Made by a program: the position numbers and the translations under genes. Under the pieces are notes generated by a model that ran no database searches, was not told the origin of the DNA, and saw only the letters and a program-made list of their open reading frames with translations. DNA of 64,000 nt from Trachelipus rathkii (taxonomy: Eukaryota > Arthropoda > Malacostraca > Isopoda > Trachelipodidae), in contig JABUQX010053444.1 of NCBI GenBank assembly GCA_015478945.1, positions 1 to 64,000 on the forward strand, read 5' to 3'. This document shows positions 34,900 to 46,732 of the stretch, in pieces. Position 1 is the first letter of the stretch, and every line of letters begins with the position of its first letter.

Positions 34900-35429
34900 T
34901 GATATCGTGGGGACTGAAGAGGTGGAATATGTGAATAGATGCGTCCTGTTGTGATTTGAAATGCAAATGTGTGTTAAGAAGGAGATTGCAAGACTGATGA
35001 AATGTGAATGGATTGAAAGAAGAAGTATTTGAGTTGAGAAGGAGGGGTTTTAGGAAAAAAGTTAGTAGGATTGCCGAGGCGAGGAGGAGCGGGATATAGG
35101 GGGAGACAGGAATAGTGATTCACCTAGGCAAGGAAGATGAGAGGGAAAAGGAATTAAAGTAGATGTATAAATAGTCTGCAGATGAATATTAGAGTATGTA
35201 GAAACTAGAAATAAATAATTAAAGATGAGATCTCAAAATCAGTCAGCCTGTGACTGCATAAAAGGTTCGACTGTCTCCAGATGGGTATGGGATCAGAGAG
35301 TGCCAATGTAATGTTTTGAGTTTTCTGAGGAGACTTCAAATTGCTAATTGGAGAGCTGCTATGATACGATACCTAGCACAGGAGCTCAAATAAGAATAAA
35401 AAGAAACGATTGAAGAGTATGTTATCCAG

Positions 35430-35779
35430 GTCCAGAGTGAGTGATATCCTGGATAGGATAGATAGAGAGTTTGATTCTACAAATGTTTATTCAGATGTGA
35501 TTGTGCATGTTGGTACAAATGATATAAGGACATAGAAGGTCAGAAAATTAATAGCAGATTATAGAAGGATTAAGAAGATGAAAGCTAGTGGAAGAGCGTG
35601 CATATTTCTGGATTTTACTAGGTTAGATCAAGGTCAAAAGGAATGGGATAGCCGTAGTGTAAATGAAAAGGTTAGGAAATTATTTTTCAGAAAAATATTA
35701 GTTTTTGATTGTGGAGCAGAATTTTCTGATAAAGATCTTTTAGTTTCATGCTTTGACAATTTTCTTGTGGGTTCCTAGC
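35430..35779 (+). pseudogene. CR1-like ORF1, SGNH esterase-like domain
   Basis: Read in two frames, this gives SRVSDILDRIDREFDSTNVY, then DVIVHVGTNDIR, the GTND block of SGNH-hydrolase-like esterases found in ORF1 of many CR1-group LINEs. The 66-codon frame 35,578-35,778 continues with GRACIFLDFTRLDQG and ends at a stop before a GS motif. The catalytic Ser block would lie further upstream and is not recognisable; the C-terminal DGLHLN-type block is also missing. In this family the domain is thought to act in RNA-protein or membrane association. Confidence 0.72.
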
Positions 35780-35939
35780 CGGTTTCCTTCAGTAGCGTGG
35801 CATACTGTTTCGCAAAAAGAACTAGTAAAGTGGGGGTGGTGGCTAAATCTAATACAAATAATAGCAATGTAACGGTAATAGTGGTGATATATTATAAACT
35901 AATGTTGTTAACAGGTTTAAATAATGATGATAGCAAAAA

Positions 35940-37000
35940 AAAATAACATTTTCGAGTATCAAATGTTTTACACAAATGCTCATAGCCTTAGAATAAAAAA
36001 AGAATGAGCTGATTAGTATACCATAAATAGAATTAGACAATTATTGCAAACTCAGTTTACTGCATCATAATAGAGACTCTTTCAGGAATATGAAATGAGA
36101 TATTTCACTTTATTTATACCAGCGTAGAGGAAAAGGGTGGTGTGGTGTGGTGCTTATGTTAAAAGCAATATTCAATCTGACTAATGACTGACTTTGAGAA
36201 ATTAATCATGAAAGTTGATTCAGTGTGGTAAGAATACTTTGATATACAATAAATCATATAGGAATAGGGCCATTTTATTAGACCTTCCTGGCCAGAGTCG
36301 CAGAATTCGTCATTTCCCGCAAATTTGTACAAAATGTATGAAAAAGTATATCATAATCAATCCATTTTAATTTTCCTGGCATTCATTGGATTCCTTGTCT
36401 CTAATATGAGACCATAGTACTGTATTTATAAATTGGTATACTAGATAACTTTTTGACCCAAATGGTAAAAGAACCCACAAGATACGATGCCCTATTACTT
36501 TATAATATAACTAATATGAAAGTATTAAGATGAAGTTAGAGTTGAGGAGAAATTAGGACTTATGACCATAATATAATATAGATTTAATAAGAGAATGTAG
36601 ATATCTGGCCCAAGATTGCAATTAATAAGAAAAGATCATAGATTTCCGAAATGGCGATTTTACCAATTTTTGAGACATGCTTTGAGTACACTGACTGGGG
36701 ATAAGAAGTTTAAAGACCAAAAAACTGTTTTATCATTAAAAGACATTTTAAACAAATTTTAATGAAATTCAGTCAAGAGTTTTAAAGATAAAACCCCGAA
36801 TTAGCTGTTAGAGATCTCGTTGGACTTCCATAGAAGAGAATAAGAGAAAAATTAATGAAAAGCCGCATATTTTTAAAATAGTTCAGAAGTAGAATAGGGA
36901 AATATTTAGGAAAATTATAGGAAAAATAGAAATGAACAACCAGTCAATAGAAAGGCAAAGAGAGAGGCAGAAATTAATTTAGCAAGAATAGTAATAAGGA
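35940..37000 (+). pseudogene. CR1-like ORF2, endonuclease region
   Basis: Begins with YQMFYTNAHSLRIKKNELIS (35,955-36,015), the N-terminal NARSL/KK-EL motif of LINE endonucleases, followed by an acidic loop, LYLYQRRGKGGV near 36,105-36,140 and VDSVW near 36,215. The catalytic His and final Asp blocks are lost in shifted sequence. Confidence 0.72.
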
Positions 37001-37239
37001 ACCTGAAGAAGTTTTTTAGCTTTTATAAATTTTAAAAATAAGAATAAGGGACAATGTCCAATTAAAATTGATGAAAAATTTAGTGAGTTAGATACTAGGA
37101 GTTGGTTCAACATTTTCAATGCTATTTTGCTTCAGTGTTACAGAGAGAGATTATGATAATAGTTGGAGGACTGAATAGGGGTTTTTTTTTTTTTCTTTTT
37201 TGTATGCATGTAACATATAGACTTACAAGAATTGAATTT

Positions 37240-38220
37240 GATGTAAAAGATATTAAACGTTATTAGAATCATATTGATCCAAGTAAAAGCTGCAGGCCCT
37301 GATGGTATATATGTAGAATTCTGAAAGTAGGGGTAGTTTCAGCATTGCAAAGGCACTGTAGTTGATTTTTAAGCGAATCTATAAACATTTGGTAGTACCA
37401 GTAGGAATGGAAAAACGCATATGTTGTGCCTATTATAAGAAGAGTATAAGGAAATTTGGAAATTTATAGGCCAGTTAGCTAAATATCTCTGGTTGTAAAG
37501 TCTGAAAAGTGCTGAAAAGGTTCATATAGAGAAATATTTAGAAGATAACAATATTGTATGACTCCCAGGCATTGTTTCAGAAAGTAGTCATGTCAGGACA
37601 AACCTTTAGAATTTATGAAATTACATACTGACTGCATTGACCGAGAGATCCAGTTATATTGTATATTAGAACATTTAGTAAAGCTTTTGGATTAAGTCTC
37701 CCACATAAGCTGATTCACAAACAGTTATTCAGATGTGATATGGAAGTGTACATGCTTGGATTAAAAGAATGTGGTTGCGAAATAAAAAACAGTGTGTACA
37801 ACTAAATGGGAATAAATCATCATGGAAATAGTGAAGAGTTGGAAATGTCCCACAGGGTTAGTAATGGCCACTATTGTTCCTTCACATAGTATAAACTGAT
37901 TTACGACCAAGTAATTAAATTACCATTTCTAAGTTGCAGAATATACTAAATGGCCACCTCAGAGAATAGTGAGATGCAATAAAGATTCAAAAGTTTATCT
38001 TGATGAAACTCTTGGTGGCATATAAGTGGCAAATGAATTTTAATAGTAAAAAGTGTAATGTTCTTCACCAAGTTACTCATGTAAAATTTTAAAGAATATA
38101 TGAATAGAATTGCAACAGACTGTCTGACCAAGAAAAAGATTGGATAAATACAAATTTTTTAATGTGATTGAAAGTAGTTAATCAGTGTTTGGAAACCTAG
38201 AAATAAAGCTAATAAGATGC
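37240..38220 (+). pseudogene. CR1-like ORF2, reverse transcriptase
   Basis: Recognisable blocks in order: IDPSKAAGPDGIY (37,276-37,315), the WKNAYVVPI block (37,405-37,435), NLEIYRPVS (37,450-37,480), the RSCQDKPLEF region (about 37,580-37,615), ISKAF with a shift (about 37,675-37,690), a GLVLGP-like block with shifts (about 37,850-37,880), and the FADDTK box remnants (about 37,920-37,960). Then a WQMNFN-KKC block (38,028-38,060). Three or more frames are needed, so the protein is not expressed from this sequence. Confidence 0.82.
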
Positions 38221-38279
38221 TGCATATTAAATCGCAATTTTACAAGAGCAAGGAATAATAAGTAAACTGTATAAATCTA

Positions 38280-38690
38280 TGTTAAGCCAGTATTAGAGTA
38301 TTGTGCACAAGTTTGTGCCTTATTAAAGAAGACTTTAGATATGCTAGAGAGAGTGCAAGTAGAGCAACAAGGATGATTTCTGGTTTGAGGGTAAAGCTAT
38401 AAGGAAGGCTGAAGGAGTTAGGAAGTTTTCTGTAGAAGCGATTCTCATGAGGGACATGATGCAAGTCTACAAAATATTTACATCTATTGATAATACAGAG
38501 ACCAATAATTTTTCATAGTAGAACATGACCAGGGGGCATAATAAGAAAAAGTAAAGAGAAAAGCATCCATCTTTGTGATATAAGAAAGCATGCATTCAGT
38601 AAGAGGTTGTTAAATTTTGGAATAGCTTGACAAATAAACTTTCAAAAACTTAAAAAAAAAACATTAAAAGGGCTATGTCACAGTATAGAT
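38280..38690 (+). pseudogene. CR1-like ORF2, C-terminal region
   Basis: VKPVLEYCAQVCA (38,281-38,320), LDMLERVQ and a downstream ATRM-I-GLRGKSY-like stretch, then an RMRD-MMQVYKIF stretch near 38,440-38,490 and GHNKKK near 38,535, all standard for the end of CR1/L2-type ORF2. Joined to the reverse transcriptase above in collinear order. Confidence 0.78.
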
Positions 38691-39040
38691 GGGTGGAATC
38701 ATATAATATATATCAAAGTAGCCAAATTTGCGAGTTTTTAGTTGTGATATAGTTAGTAGTTAGGATGGCATGTGTGACCAATTAATTAGTTATTATGCAT
38801 TGTGGATGGTTTGCGGTATTCATATTTATATATCATTAGTTTGACTAAGCCAAATTGGTTTGTAGTTACAACAAATGACAAGCCCTAGTGTCTTGTGATT
38901 TGGATGAGCATGTTTTTGCTCTCTGGGGTAGTGAGATTGGACTGGAGACAGTCTCGATAGGCCCATGAGGCTTCTGACTTACTGTCTCTATATTCTTAAT
39001 GTTCTTAATATACTTAATCTATCACTAATAAAACTTCAAG
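38691..39040 (+). other. CR1-like LINE 3' UTR
   Basis: Non-coding, moderately GC, ending in imperfect short tandem units around 38,988-39,020, the expected 3' signature of CR1-group elements. Confidence 0.6.
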
Positions 39041-39900
39041 TTTAAAGTTTTACATCTTTAGTTTCTAACCACACATTTATAAAAAATTCTAGAGAAGGAT
39101 ATTATAGTTTCTTGACCATGAAACATCTCAAAAATAATAGAAATAATCAGCGACGTTCTGTCAGAACTTTTAATAATTTTACCAATAACTGAAATATACA
39201 TCATAAGCAAATCCAACTTCAGAATAGCAACTGAATTTTTAATTCAAGATATCAATCAAAGGCAGATGTCCTGCTTGACACTGCTTCGTCTTCAGGCGAA
39301 GAGTTTCAGAAACAGAAATATAATAAATGAACATGTAAACAGAAATTTACGGTACTTTCAAATAAACAATTTTCATAAATAATAATATAGCACAAAAAAC
39401 TTGAAATAAAAAAATGGCGGGAAATTAAAATTCTATAGAATGGTAGACAAATAAAAATTAACAAAAAAATAATTTAAAGGAAAAATCACTAACTCAACAG
39501 AAACCAAGCCTGCAAAGCGGAAGATTTTCATTGGCAATATTATATTAACTTGTGGAGTGGTGGAAATTTCACATGAAATAGCAAAGTGACAGTCGCCTTA
39601 CAAAAATCACTGCTGAAATTCCCCCAGCTATAATATAAGAGTAAGAGTGAAGCTTCAAGTCATTACCAGACCACCATTTGCAAATCCTCCAGCAATAAAA
39701 GCAGCAGTAAAAGCTCCACCAAAACCAAATACGAAATATTCTCAAAACATTTTCATTAGTAACGACAACTCAAAAGAGTAAACTATTATCAGACTAGTTC
39801 CATAAAAATTTGCACAATAATATTAATCATTATTGTAATTAAAATAGATTTTTATATTTCCCTAATTAATAATAATTAAAGCAATATAAAAAATATAATG
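39041..39900. other. A-rich non-coding stretch
   Basis: No gene, repeat family or structured RNA recognised. Confidence 0.5.
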
Positions 39901-39904
39901 TATA

Positions 39905-39960
39905 ATACTGATATATATATATATATGTATATATATATACGTATATATATATATATATAT

Positions 39961-39998
<38 letters not shown>

Positions 39999-40111
39999 TA
40001 TATATATAAGTAGTATATATATATTATATAATAGTATACTGGTATTATATAATATATATATATATATATATATAATATATATAATATATATATATATAGT
40101 ATATTATATAT

Positions 40112-40144
<33 letters not shown>

Positions 40145-40260
40145 GCCATATATATATATAATATATAATTATAAATATATATATATACTATATATATTAT
40201 ATATTATATATTATATAAATTATAATAATATATATAATAATATATATATATTTAGGTGTT
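39905..40260. repeat. (TA)n microsatellite tract
   Basis: Long imperfect TA tract with no partner in the palindrome. Confidence 0.92.
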
Positions 40261-40399
40261 ATATTAATATATTAATTGATATATATATTTTATTAAAATT
40301 TTTATTGTTAATATATTTAATAAAATATTAATTATAAAATAATAAAAGATTAATAATTTATAAATTAATTTATGGCAGGTAATCACCAAGATTAGTATT

Positions 40400-40473
40400 A
40401 TATACATATATATAATATATATATGATATATATAGTATATATTATATATATAAGAGTATATGAGTATATATAG

Positions 40474-40517
<44 letters not shown>

Positions 40518-40625
40518 GTATATATTTATATATATAATATATATATAAAGCTTATATCATGTATATTAGATCTATGTATAGTCATATTATATATGATATA
40601 TATAATTATATATATATATATTTCA
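40400..40625. repeat. (TA)n microsatellite tract
   Basis: Second TA tract, separated from the first by about 140 bases of AT-rich sequence. Confidence 0.9.
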
Positions 40626-41282
40626 TGTAAAATATTTAGTAAATGACTATTATAATAATAAAAAGTATCGTTTCTATAAAATACAAAATATATGTTTTAA
40701 AAAACAATAAAAAATAAAATAGCTTAGAAACAATTAATAATATAATAGATAAAGAATAATATAAGAATAAGTTTATACTTATATAGATACCGAATGACGG
40801 ATTTTCAGAAATCAGAGCTTTGTCCCGAAGTTCGTCAACTGCTTTCGATGTGCTTAGCAACACAGCAAAAGATTGACCCATATGTCAAGGACAAGAGGAC
40901 GAAGAGTCATAGAGAAGAAGGCCATAAAGATCACAAATCAAGCGTTCCTTACGGAGGCCATATTGGCTATCAGAGATTACATTAGAAGATTTAAGATGTT
41001 TCCAAATCTTCTTCTTAGTGATGGATTTGAAAATTTTTGAGTGGAATAATTTGTTTTGAAAAAATATTATATCATAAATAAAAAGGAAAAAGAAAGATTC
41101 AAAGCAGAAAAAAAAAATAGAAGGAAAAAACTAACAGAAATTCTGGATCAGGAAATAAACAATAACAAGAAAAAAATATATAGAAAACTACATATAAGCA
41201 ATGAACAACCAATTGTGTTCAATAAATTTTGTAAATATAAAAAGCTAACTAAACAAACAAAAATAAATCTAAACAAAATTTA

Positions 41283-41555
41283 ATGAGTGATAAAGGGGAA
41301 AAGCTATTTTTTGACCTACTAAAAAGAAAATACCAGAAAAGAACTGAAAACATACAGTTTATAAAGATAAAGGAATTTAGAGATATCAAACAAATGAAGA
41401 CTGAAAGTATAAAGGATTATATATTCAGATTCGACAACCTGAGAATTGAAACTGAAGGAGTAGCAGAGATGACAGTCATTAACCCTAGTCTGCGATTGGT
41501 CAATGTACACCAATCAGTTCTTCCCAATGAAATGACGTTAAAGCTCTCGTTTTAA
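41283..41555 (+). pseudogene. Gag-like fragment of the Copia-type element
   Basis: A 90-codon frame with a KLFFDLLKRKYQKR start, a KQMKTESIKDYIFRFDNLRI core and LPNEMTLKL near the end. The pattern of a short charged helix, the I/V-x-DYIxxFDxL motif and the LP-E-x-x-L-x-L motif is that of LTR-retrotransposon capsids. No zinc knuckle is seen downstream. The adjacent frame 41,056-41,283 is extremely lysine-rich and is probably the same polyprotein or low-complexity sequence. Confidence 0.55.
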
Positions 41556-42119
41556 TTTTATTACGTTCCTTATAACAGGTTGTAGTTAACGTTGAACCGT
41601 GTACAGGTACCATGCTTCGTATTAACAGATATGAAGCTAATGTGCTGTTAAATTAGATAATTTTTAAGATCCACATGATTTTTATGAATTTGGAAAAATT
41701 CCTTTGTTTTTGTTTACACACATGTGACTGGGTTGTATCAGAACTCAAGTTCAGCTCTATGCGCGACCACTCTGGAACAATGAAAATGTATTAAAATGGT
41801 TAGAGAACACGGTCGTCTATCTCATCAAGCAAACTTTACAGAAGAAAACAGAAACAAGCCACCTCTCAAGTTTAATCAAAGAGAAACATATATAATAAAG
41901 AGATATGAAAAGAGAATAATTAAGATGAATTTGAGTGGTTACGTGCTGCGAATAATAATTCAGGATGTTTGACATCTGTAGTAGGAACCATATGACTATC
42001 AGCCATTTTATCAAATATGTAGATAAATACATTAGGGAAAGTGTCAAAAAGCAAAAGAAAAAAGGAAGATGAGGATAATCTGACAAAACTAGATATGAAA
42101 TAATAAAGGAAATAAGCTT

Positions 42120-42300
42120 ACCATGCAAGATAAAGGAAGAGGAGTTTCAAATAAAAATAGATGTAGTTGAAAGAGACATACTCTTTTGATAGAAAGAAAA
42201 CATTAAAAACATAAGAGCATTATAGATATAGAAAGAGAAGTATCCACTGAAAAGACATTGGATTTACAAGATATTACCAAATATAATATAGAAAACGAAA
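42120..42300 (+). pseudogene. Protease C-terminal segment of the Copia-type element
   Basis: Contains the motif KIDVVERDILF followed by a stop and a KTLKNIRAL-like stretch. It matches the segment after the flap in the aspartic protease of a group of invertebrate Copia-type elements, where DVVE-DIPLL is followed by a K-M/LK helix. The catalytic DSG block was not identified upstream. Confidence 0.5.
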
Positions 42301-42479
42301 CAGACACGATGTCGTGACTTATGAATTGGGAAAAAAATTAATGGGACAATTTAAGAAGGTATGGATTTGAAGAAAATAGAAAAATCAAGACAGAAAAAGA
42401 AAAATTTAATAAACACTTACATATCTACTGAATTTGCTCATTAGAAATCAAAGTAGCAAAAATATTAATGGTATAACAA

Positions 42480-43050
42480 GGAACCATAGGGAAAACTACA
42501 CGTTCTACATATTGAGCAGCAAAATTGAATGGAAGAATTAGAACAAAATTGTTAAAGATCTGTGACGTGTCAAAAAGTTAAACCAACACACACCACACTC
42601 CAATAGGGATTGAGTAATGGCACAAAATTTTGTATTTATATGCAGATGGATATAGAGAGAGATAGAGAAATACATAAAATTATATAGTGATGATAGATAC
42701 AGCAACAAGATATGTTCAAGCTGAGTGTTAAGAGTGGAAAAACCAGTAAATATAATTAATAGAAAAAAAATAAATAAGTAGGTTTATATAATATAAATAA
42801 ATATATATAATAAGGTAACATACTTTCGGAGCCACACAAAATAATACTGTCAGATCAGGAAAGATATTCCCAAATAATATTATGGATATTTCTGTATGAA
42901 ATTCAGCATATTATTGAAGAGTACAGCAAGAGAAAGCCCTTTTAGCAACGGATTATGTGAAAAATATGTTGGTTTAATAAAGGAGTCAATATATAAGTTA
43001 AGAGAAGATGGATTCAGTAAAGAAGAAAGCTTAAAATGGAATCATAAATA
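42480..43050 (+). pseudogene. Integrase of the Copia-type element
   Basis: A KICDV(C) zinc-ligand block near 42,560 precedes the catalytic core. The first Asp is in MIDTATRYVQAE (42,689-42,725), the second in ILSDQ (42,843-42,857), and the Glu in SNGLCEKYVGLIKESIYKLR (42,946-43,005), so a D-D-E triad with expected spacing can be traced across frame shifts. The element ends in KEESLKWN at about 43,045. Confidence 0.75.
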
Positions 43051-43060
43051 AGAGTATTTC

Positions 43061-44559
43061 CTCTTTTTTTTTTTTTAAATTCTTTGAGTTGGAAGAACGT
43101 CTTCATTTTCTGCCACAGGAGACCTACTTTATTATGGATTTTAATTTCTCAGGTGGAATCTTAATTATTAGCTTAGTCTTAATTATTCATTATAATTTGT
43201 AAAGAGTCATGACAAAATTTATATTTTATAGATTTAAAATTCATGATTGATTCTGCTCTAAATTTCCACTTAATTAAGCATTTCACACATTTAAATTCAT
43301 CTATTATTTTGACTGATTTTTTAGTGTTAATTTTAATTAGTGCAAGAGAGAAGCTTTGATCAATGCTCGGAACAAAATACATCAATTCTATTCGCAACGT
43401 GTTTTCTTAATGCCTAAGTATGATTTTCATTTTGTGTACATATTTAATGTATGAGTGAGTTTTGCCAATTTGTTCGCTGGGCTCGAAAATACCAATTTCA
43501 AGAAATGACATTATCAAGTATTGCAAATGACATTATAGAAACCCAAATTTGATTAGAATCTCTTCCTTTCTGTAGTGCCCCAAGATCCATAATTGGTAAA
43601 AATAAATATATATGAGCTCTAAAGCTAAATATTTCAGTTAAATAATCCATATCTATTGTAATTATAAATTAATTTTCATTTGCTAAACCAGGAAGTTTTA
43701 GTCCATAGTCCAACTATAATCTGAAATACTGTTTATGTGGTTGGGGAAAGGAATGGATTGATGTTAGGTTGTTTAGGGTTATGAAATGGCATAAACTTTT
43801 GATAACAATATTATCATCTTTCAATTTTTTTTCTGGCTTATCAGTGATATAACTTGTGGCAAGTACTTGCTGATTTCCCACTGATTTTCCAGTAAAAAAA
43901 TGATTCATTCTTTGAAGCTATTCAGAAGTCGGCATAAATCAGCGAGGTAATCAAAGTTTTGGATTAACTAGTTTCATATATTCCTTATTATTCTACCTCT
44001 TGTTGAAAAATAGCACACTTAGGCATCAAGGAAATATGATGTAAAGAGAATTGCTGTCAACTCCGTACATTGGTCATCACCTCTTTGGCTTCAAGATTAT
44101 ATTAGGTTATATTATTTTTCATAAACTTTTGATATTGAAATTGTAACGCCAAAATTTGGGATGTTTTACTTCTTAATAAAATAGTTTTATATTTTTCGTT
44201 TTTTTTCATTTTGTGATTTTTTTTTCTTTTTTTTTTTTTGGGATTTTAATTATATTTATGAAACTAACTCGAAAAATCTGATTCTTTTTCGTAAGATATT
44301 CAAAATATAAAATTTGATGCAGTCGAAATGACAATATATGATTCTCATATTTTATCATATTAAGTAATATATCTTATTTTATTAATTTTTAGCATAAAAA
44401 AACTAATTTAAGGAGCTTATCTTATATAAATTTAATGTTTCACGATATGTTGGCTTCTAACCTGGATATATTTTATTTTTCACTTCTGCTATAAATACTA
44501 GTTACATTTTATTGTTCTAATTAATTAACAGTGTTAAATACTCCGTATTAAAGCTTCTC
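43061..44559. other. AT-rich sequence with T runs
   Basis: T runs at 43,062-43,075 and 44,218-44,240. No coding signal or repeat family recognised. Confidence 0.5.

Positions 44560-44602
<43 letters not shown>
44560..44602. repeat. (ATT)n microsatellite
   Basis: About 14 clean ATT units. Confidence 0.93.
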
Positions 44603-44603
<1 letters not shown>

Positions 44604-45185
44604 ATCCTTCGAACCTTATCAAATATCATTAAAAAAAAGAACCCAATTCTTATTGATAATTGATAAAGTTTAGGACAGAGTTCGCAACTGGCGGTAGGGA
44701 ATGTACTGTACTTCTGAGTCCTTGGCTTGCTTCGTCCTGCTGGACGTTATGAGTACACCCTCCTAGATTAGGGCTCTCCCGTGCGGTGTGTTATTTGCAT
44801 CCCTACATTCATAGGTCACGTTACAAATCCTCTATTAGCAGTATATTAGGAAGCAGAGGTGTCAAATCTTTAACTATAGGATTATTTGATATTTTATTCA
44901 GTTAAAACTAATCCATCTTTATCACACTGTAATAACGTATGCACCAACGCTTGATGAATAATAGGGGAAGTAAATTAATATTATGTAAATTAAATAAAAT
45001 CAGTATGGTACCTTTGTAATTCAATTGGTAGCATCGGTGATGACTTTCTTAAATTTGACGTAAATCTCATCCACTATTTCAAGCGATTGCCTTTAAAGAA
45101 GTCAAATGGCCAAGTGGACATCTTATCAATGAACAATATTTAATTGACCTTCTTACGCTTAACGTCCACATGCGGAGTACTCTCT
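44603..45185. other. Non-coding stretch
   Basis: Mixed composition with a slightly GC-richer patch at 44,680-44,880. Only a weak resemblance to a tRNA D-arm is seen (CAATTGGTAGCATCGG near 45,019), with no matching acceptor or B-box. Confidence 0.4.
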
Positions 45186-45187
45186 AA

Positions 45188-45352
45188 CTTTTCAAAACCC
45201 ATTTGTGTATGGTCAGTTTTGGCAAAGTTTTTTGCTCATTTGCTTGGTTGCCAAATACAAATCTTTTCCACAAGGATGGAAAAGATTGGCATTTGGCTAA
45301 ACACAAATGAGCAAGTTTTTCAAAAATATCCATACCGCATCGTGAAGTGGAT
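45188..45352. repeat. Short imperfect palindrome, about 70-base arms
   Basis: Sequence on either side of about 45,277 is inverted: TTGCTCATTTG at 45,232 pairs with CAAATGAGCAA at 45,305, and AATCTTTTCCA pairs with TGGAAAAGATT across the centre. Pairing weakens beyond about 45,190 and 45,350. Both strands carry open frames here (45,144-45,374 and 45,184-45,414), as expected from a palindrome, and neither looks like a protein. Confidence 0.8.
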
Positions 45353-45419
45353 AGACTATACATTCGTCTTATGAGGAAAAAAATGCAAAACGCAAAGGTT
45401 GACAAACTCCCCATGTGTG

Positions 45420-46610
45420 CCGCCGCCTAGTCTTGAAATTTCTCTCTTAACAGTAACGGAGTACTTAGTAAAAGTCTAGAGGCAACAGAATTCGTAAAGG
45501 TCGAAACTTTGGCTACTACAGTGCTGCTTAAAATTTCGTATAATTACCTTGTGGGGAAAGTTTATGGAGCATGAAAAATTTCTCCTTATTCAAGAACTCC
45601 TGGAAACTATAACATTAACCCCTTAGTAATATGGTACTGACTCCCAAAATATACAGTTCTGGAGATCACAGAAAAAGATGAAAGTAAAGTTGAGAATGAA
45701 ATTTTTATTTCTCCTTGCCTCTATTCCTTATCGCGCCAAGAGAAAGTTTCTTTCAAAATTAGCTTTGAGAAACTTAATCCATGGAACAAAAACATTGGTC
45801 TAAGTTTTTTACGAGAAAAATTTAGTTTTCAGTTGACGGGTGTCATAAACCAACGTAATAAAAATAAAACTTCCCATTTTTTCTTTCCGAATCATACATT
45901 GGAATAGTAAAATATTTATTTTCAAAATTAATTAGAGAACAAATGTGGAAACTATTTCTACTATGTATTTCCTTCAGAGATTTGAAGATATTCTTGCTTT
46001 GGCCAAAAAGATTTTTTTTCTTTTTTTATAAAAGTAGCAAAAAATGTTATTTGAAAATATAAAGAATTTCGAGTTTTATATTTTGCTTCATTCAATTATT
46101 AATATAATTGCTGATCGTAGATTTAGTAAATCTATTGATTATAGATTTCGTTTGTTCAAGTTTTGAAGTATGAGTTCGCTTGATTACAAAAAGTACGTTT
46201 TATATATTGAAATAAAAATAAAACTTTGGACATTCTGGAATATGATAGACATTAATATGCAATCGTTCATCAAAGCCGTTCTCTTTTAACAAAGATGTTT
46301 CTTTTTTATTGCTTTTCAGATTGATAAACTATTATAAAATGATATTAAAAAGTCTTCAGAAGAATCAAAACAAAAAAAGTGGATCAACCAATTAGATAAA
46401 ATATTCAAAGTTTTAGAAATATGAATAGCGATCAATACTGTTGATTGCTGCTCCAAAGAATATCCAAATAAAATCAAAGAAATCTCTTCAACTAAGATAA
46501 TATTATTGATCAGATAAAGGGAAATGGATAAAAATGAACATCGCTGAAGGGGTAATTGTATCTTCTGACAATTAAAGGTATATTAAGTTCTGCATTCTGC
46601 AATATATTAC
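45420..46610. other. AT-rich non-coding stretch
   Basis: Nothing recognised. Confidence 0.5.
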
Positions 46611-46611
46611 T

Positions 46612-46614
46612 TAT

Positions 46615-46645
<31 letters not shown>

Positions 46646-46732
46646 TACTTATTTTATATATTATATATTTATATATTATATTGTATATATATATAATATA
46701 TATATATATTATATATATATATATCTTAATAT
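46612..46732. repeat. (TA)n microsatellite tract
   Basis: TA tract interrupted near 46,640-46,690. Confidence 0.9.

Larger units (their letters stand above)
18268..36180 (-). repeat. Right arm of the giant palindrome
   Basis: Reverse complement of 1-18,155 in the same element order. Divergence between arms is uneven. The stretch 27,845-28,145 matches its partner almost perfectly, while 18,640-18,890 differs at roughly one position in five, mainly by one- and two-base indels. That pattern is more like variable read correction than evolutionary drift. The end at 36,180 is only where the left arm leaves the window, not a visible junction: the CR1-like LINE runs straight through it. Confidence 0.96.
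34900..39040 (+). mobile_element. CR1-like LINE, nearly full length
   Basis: Plus-strand non-LTR element with ORF1 (esterase-like), ORF2 (endonuclease, reverse transcriptase, C-terminal domain) and a 3' UTR ending in a short tandem array (TTCTTAATG-type units, about 38,988-39,020), as CR1-group LINEs do instead of poly(A). All the domains appear in the expected order over about 3.7 kb. Frequent shifts break the frames. Only its first 1.3 kb falls within the palindrome as seen here, because the left arm leaves the window. Confidence 0.82.
40790..43060 (+). mobile_element. LTR-type element with gag, protease and integrase in Copia-type order
   Basis: A gag-like segment (41,283-41,555), a protease-end segment (42,120-42,230) and an integrase (42,480-43,050) follow one another on the plus strand with no reverse transcriptase between protease and integrase. 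That order (gag-PR-INT) is characteristic of the Copia superfamily; the reverse transcriptase and RNase H expected downstream are missing because sequence similarity stops near 43,060. No LTR was found. The frame 40,794-40,985 at the left edge is of unknown affinity. Confidence 0.6.

Noticed and set aside
1..36180. Hairpin telomere or linear-virus inverted terminal repeat as the source of the palindrome
   Set aside because: The arms contain introns, LINEs and SINEs typical of chromosomal DNA, and there is no telomeric repeat or viral gene at the fold.
45010..45050. tRNA D-arm-like sequence
   Set aside because: Only one arm resembles a tRNA; no anticodon stem, T arm or acceptor follows.
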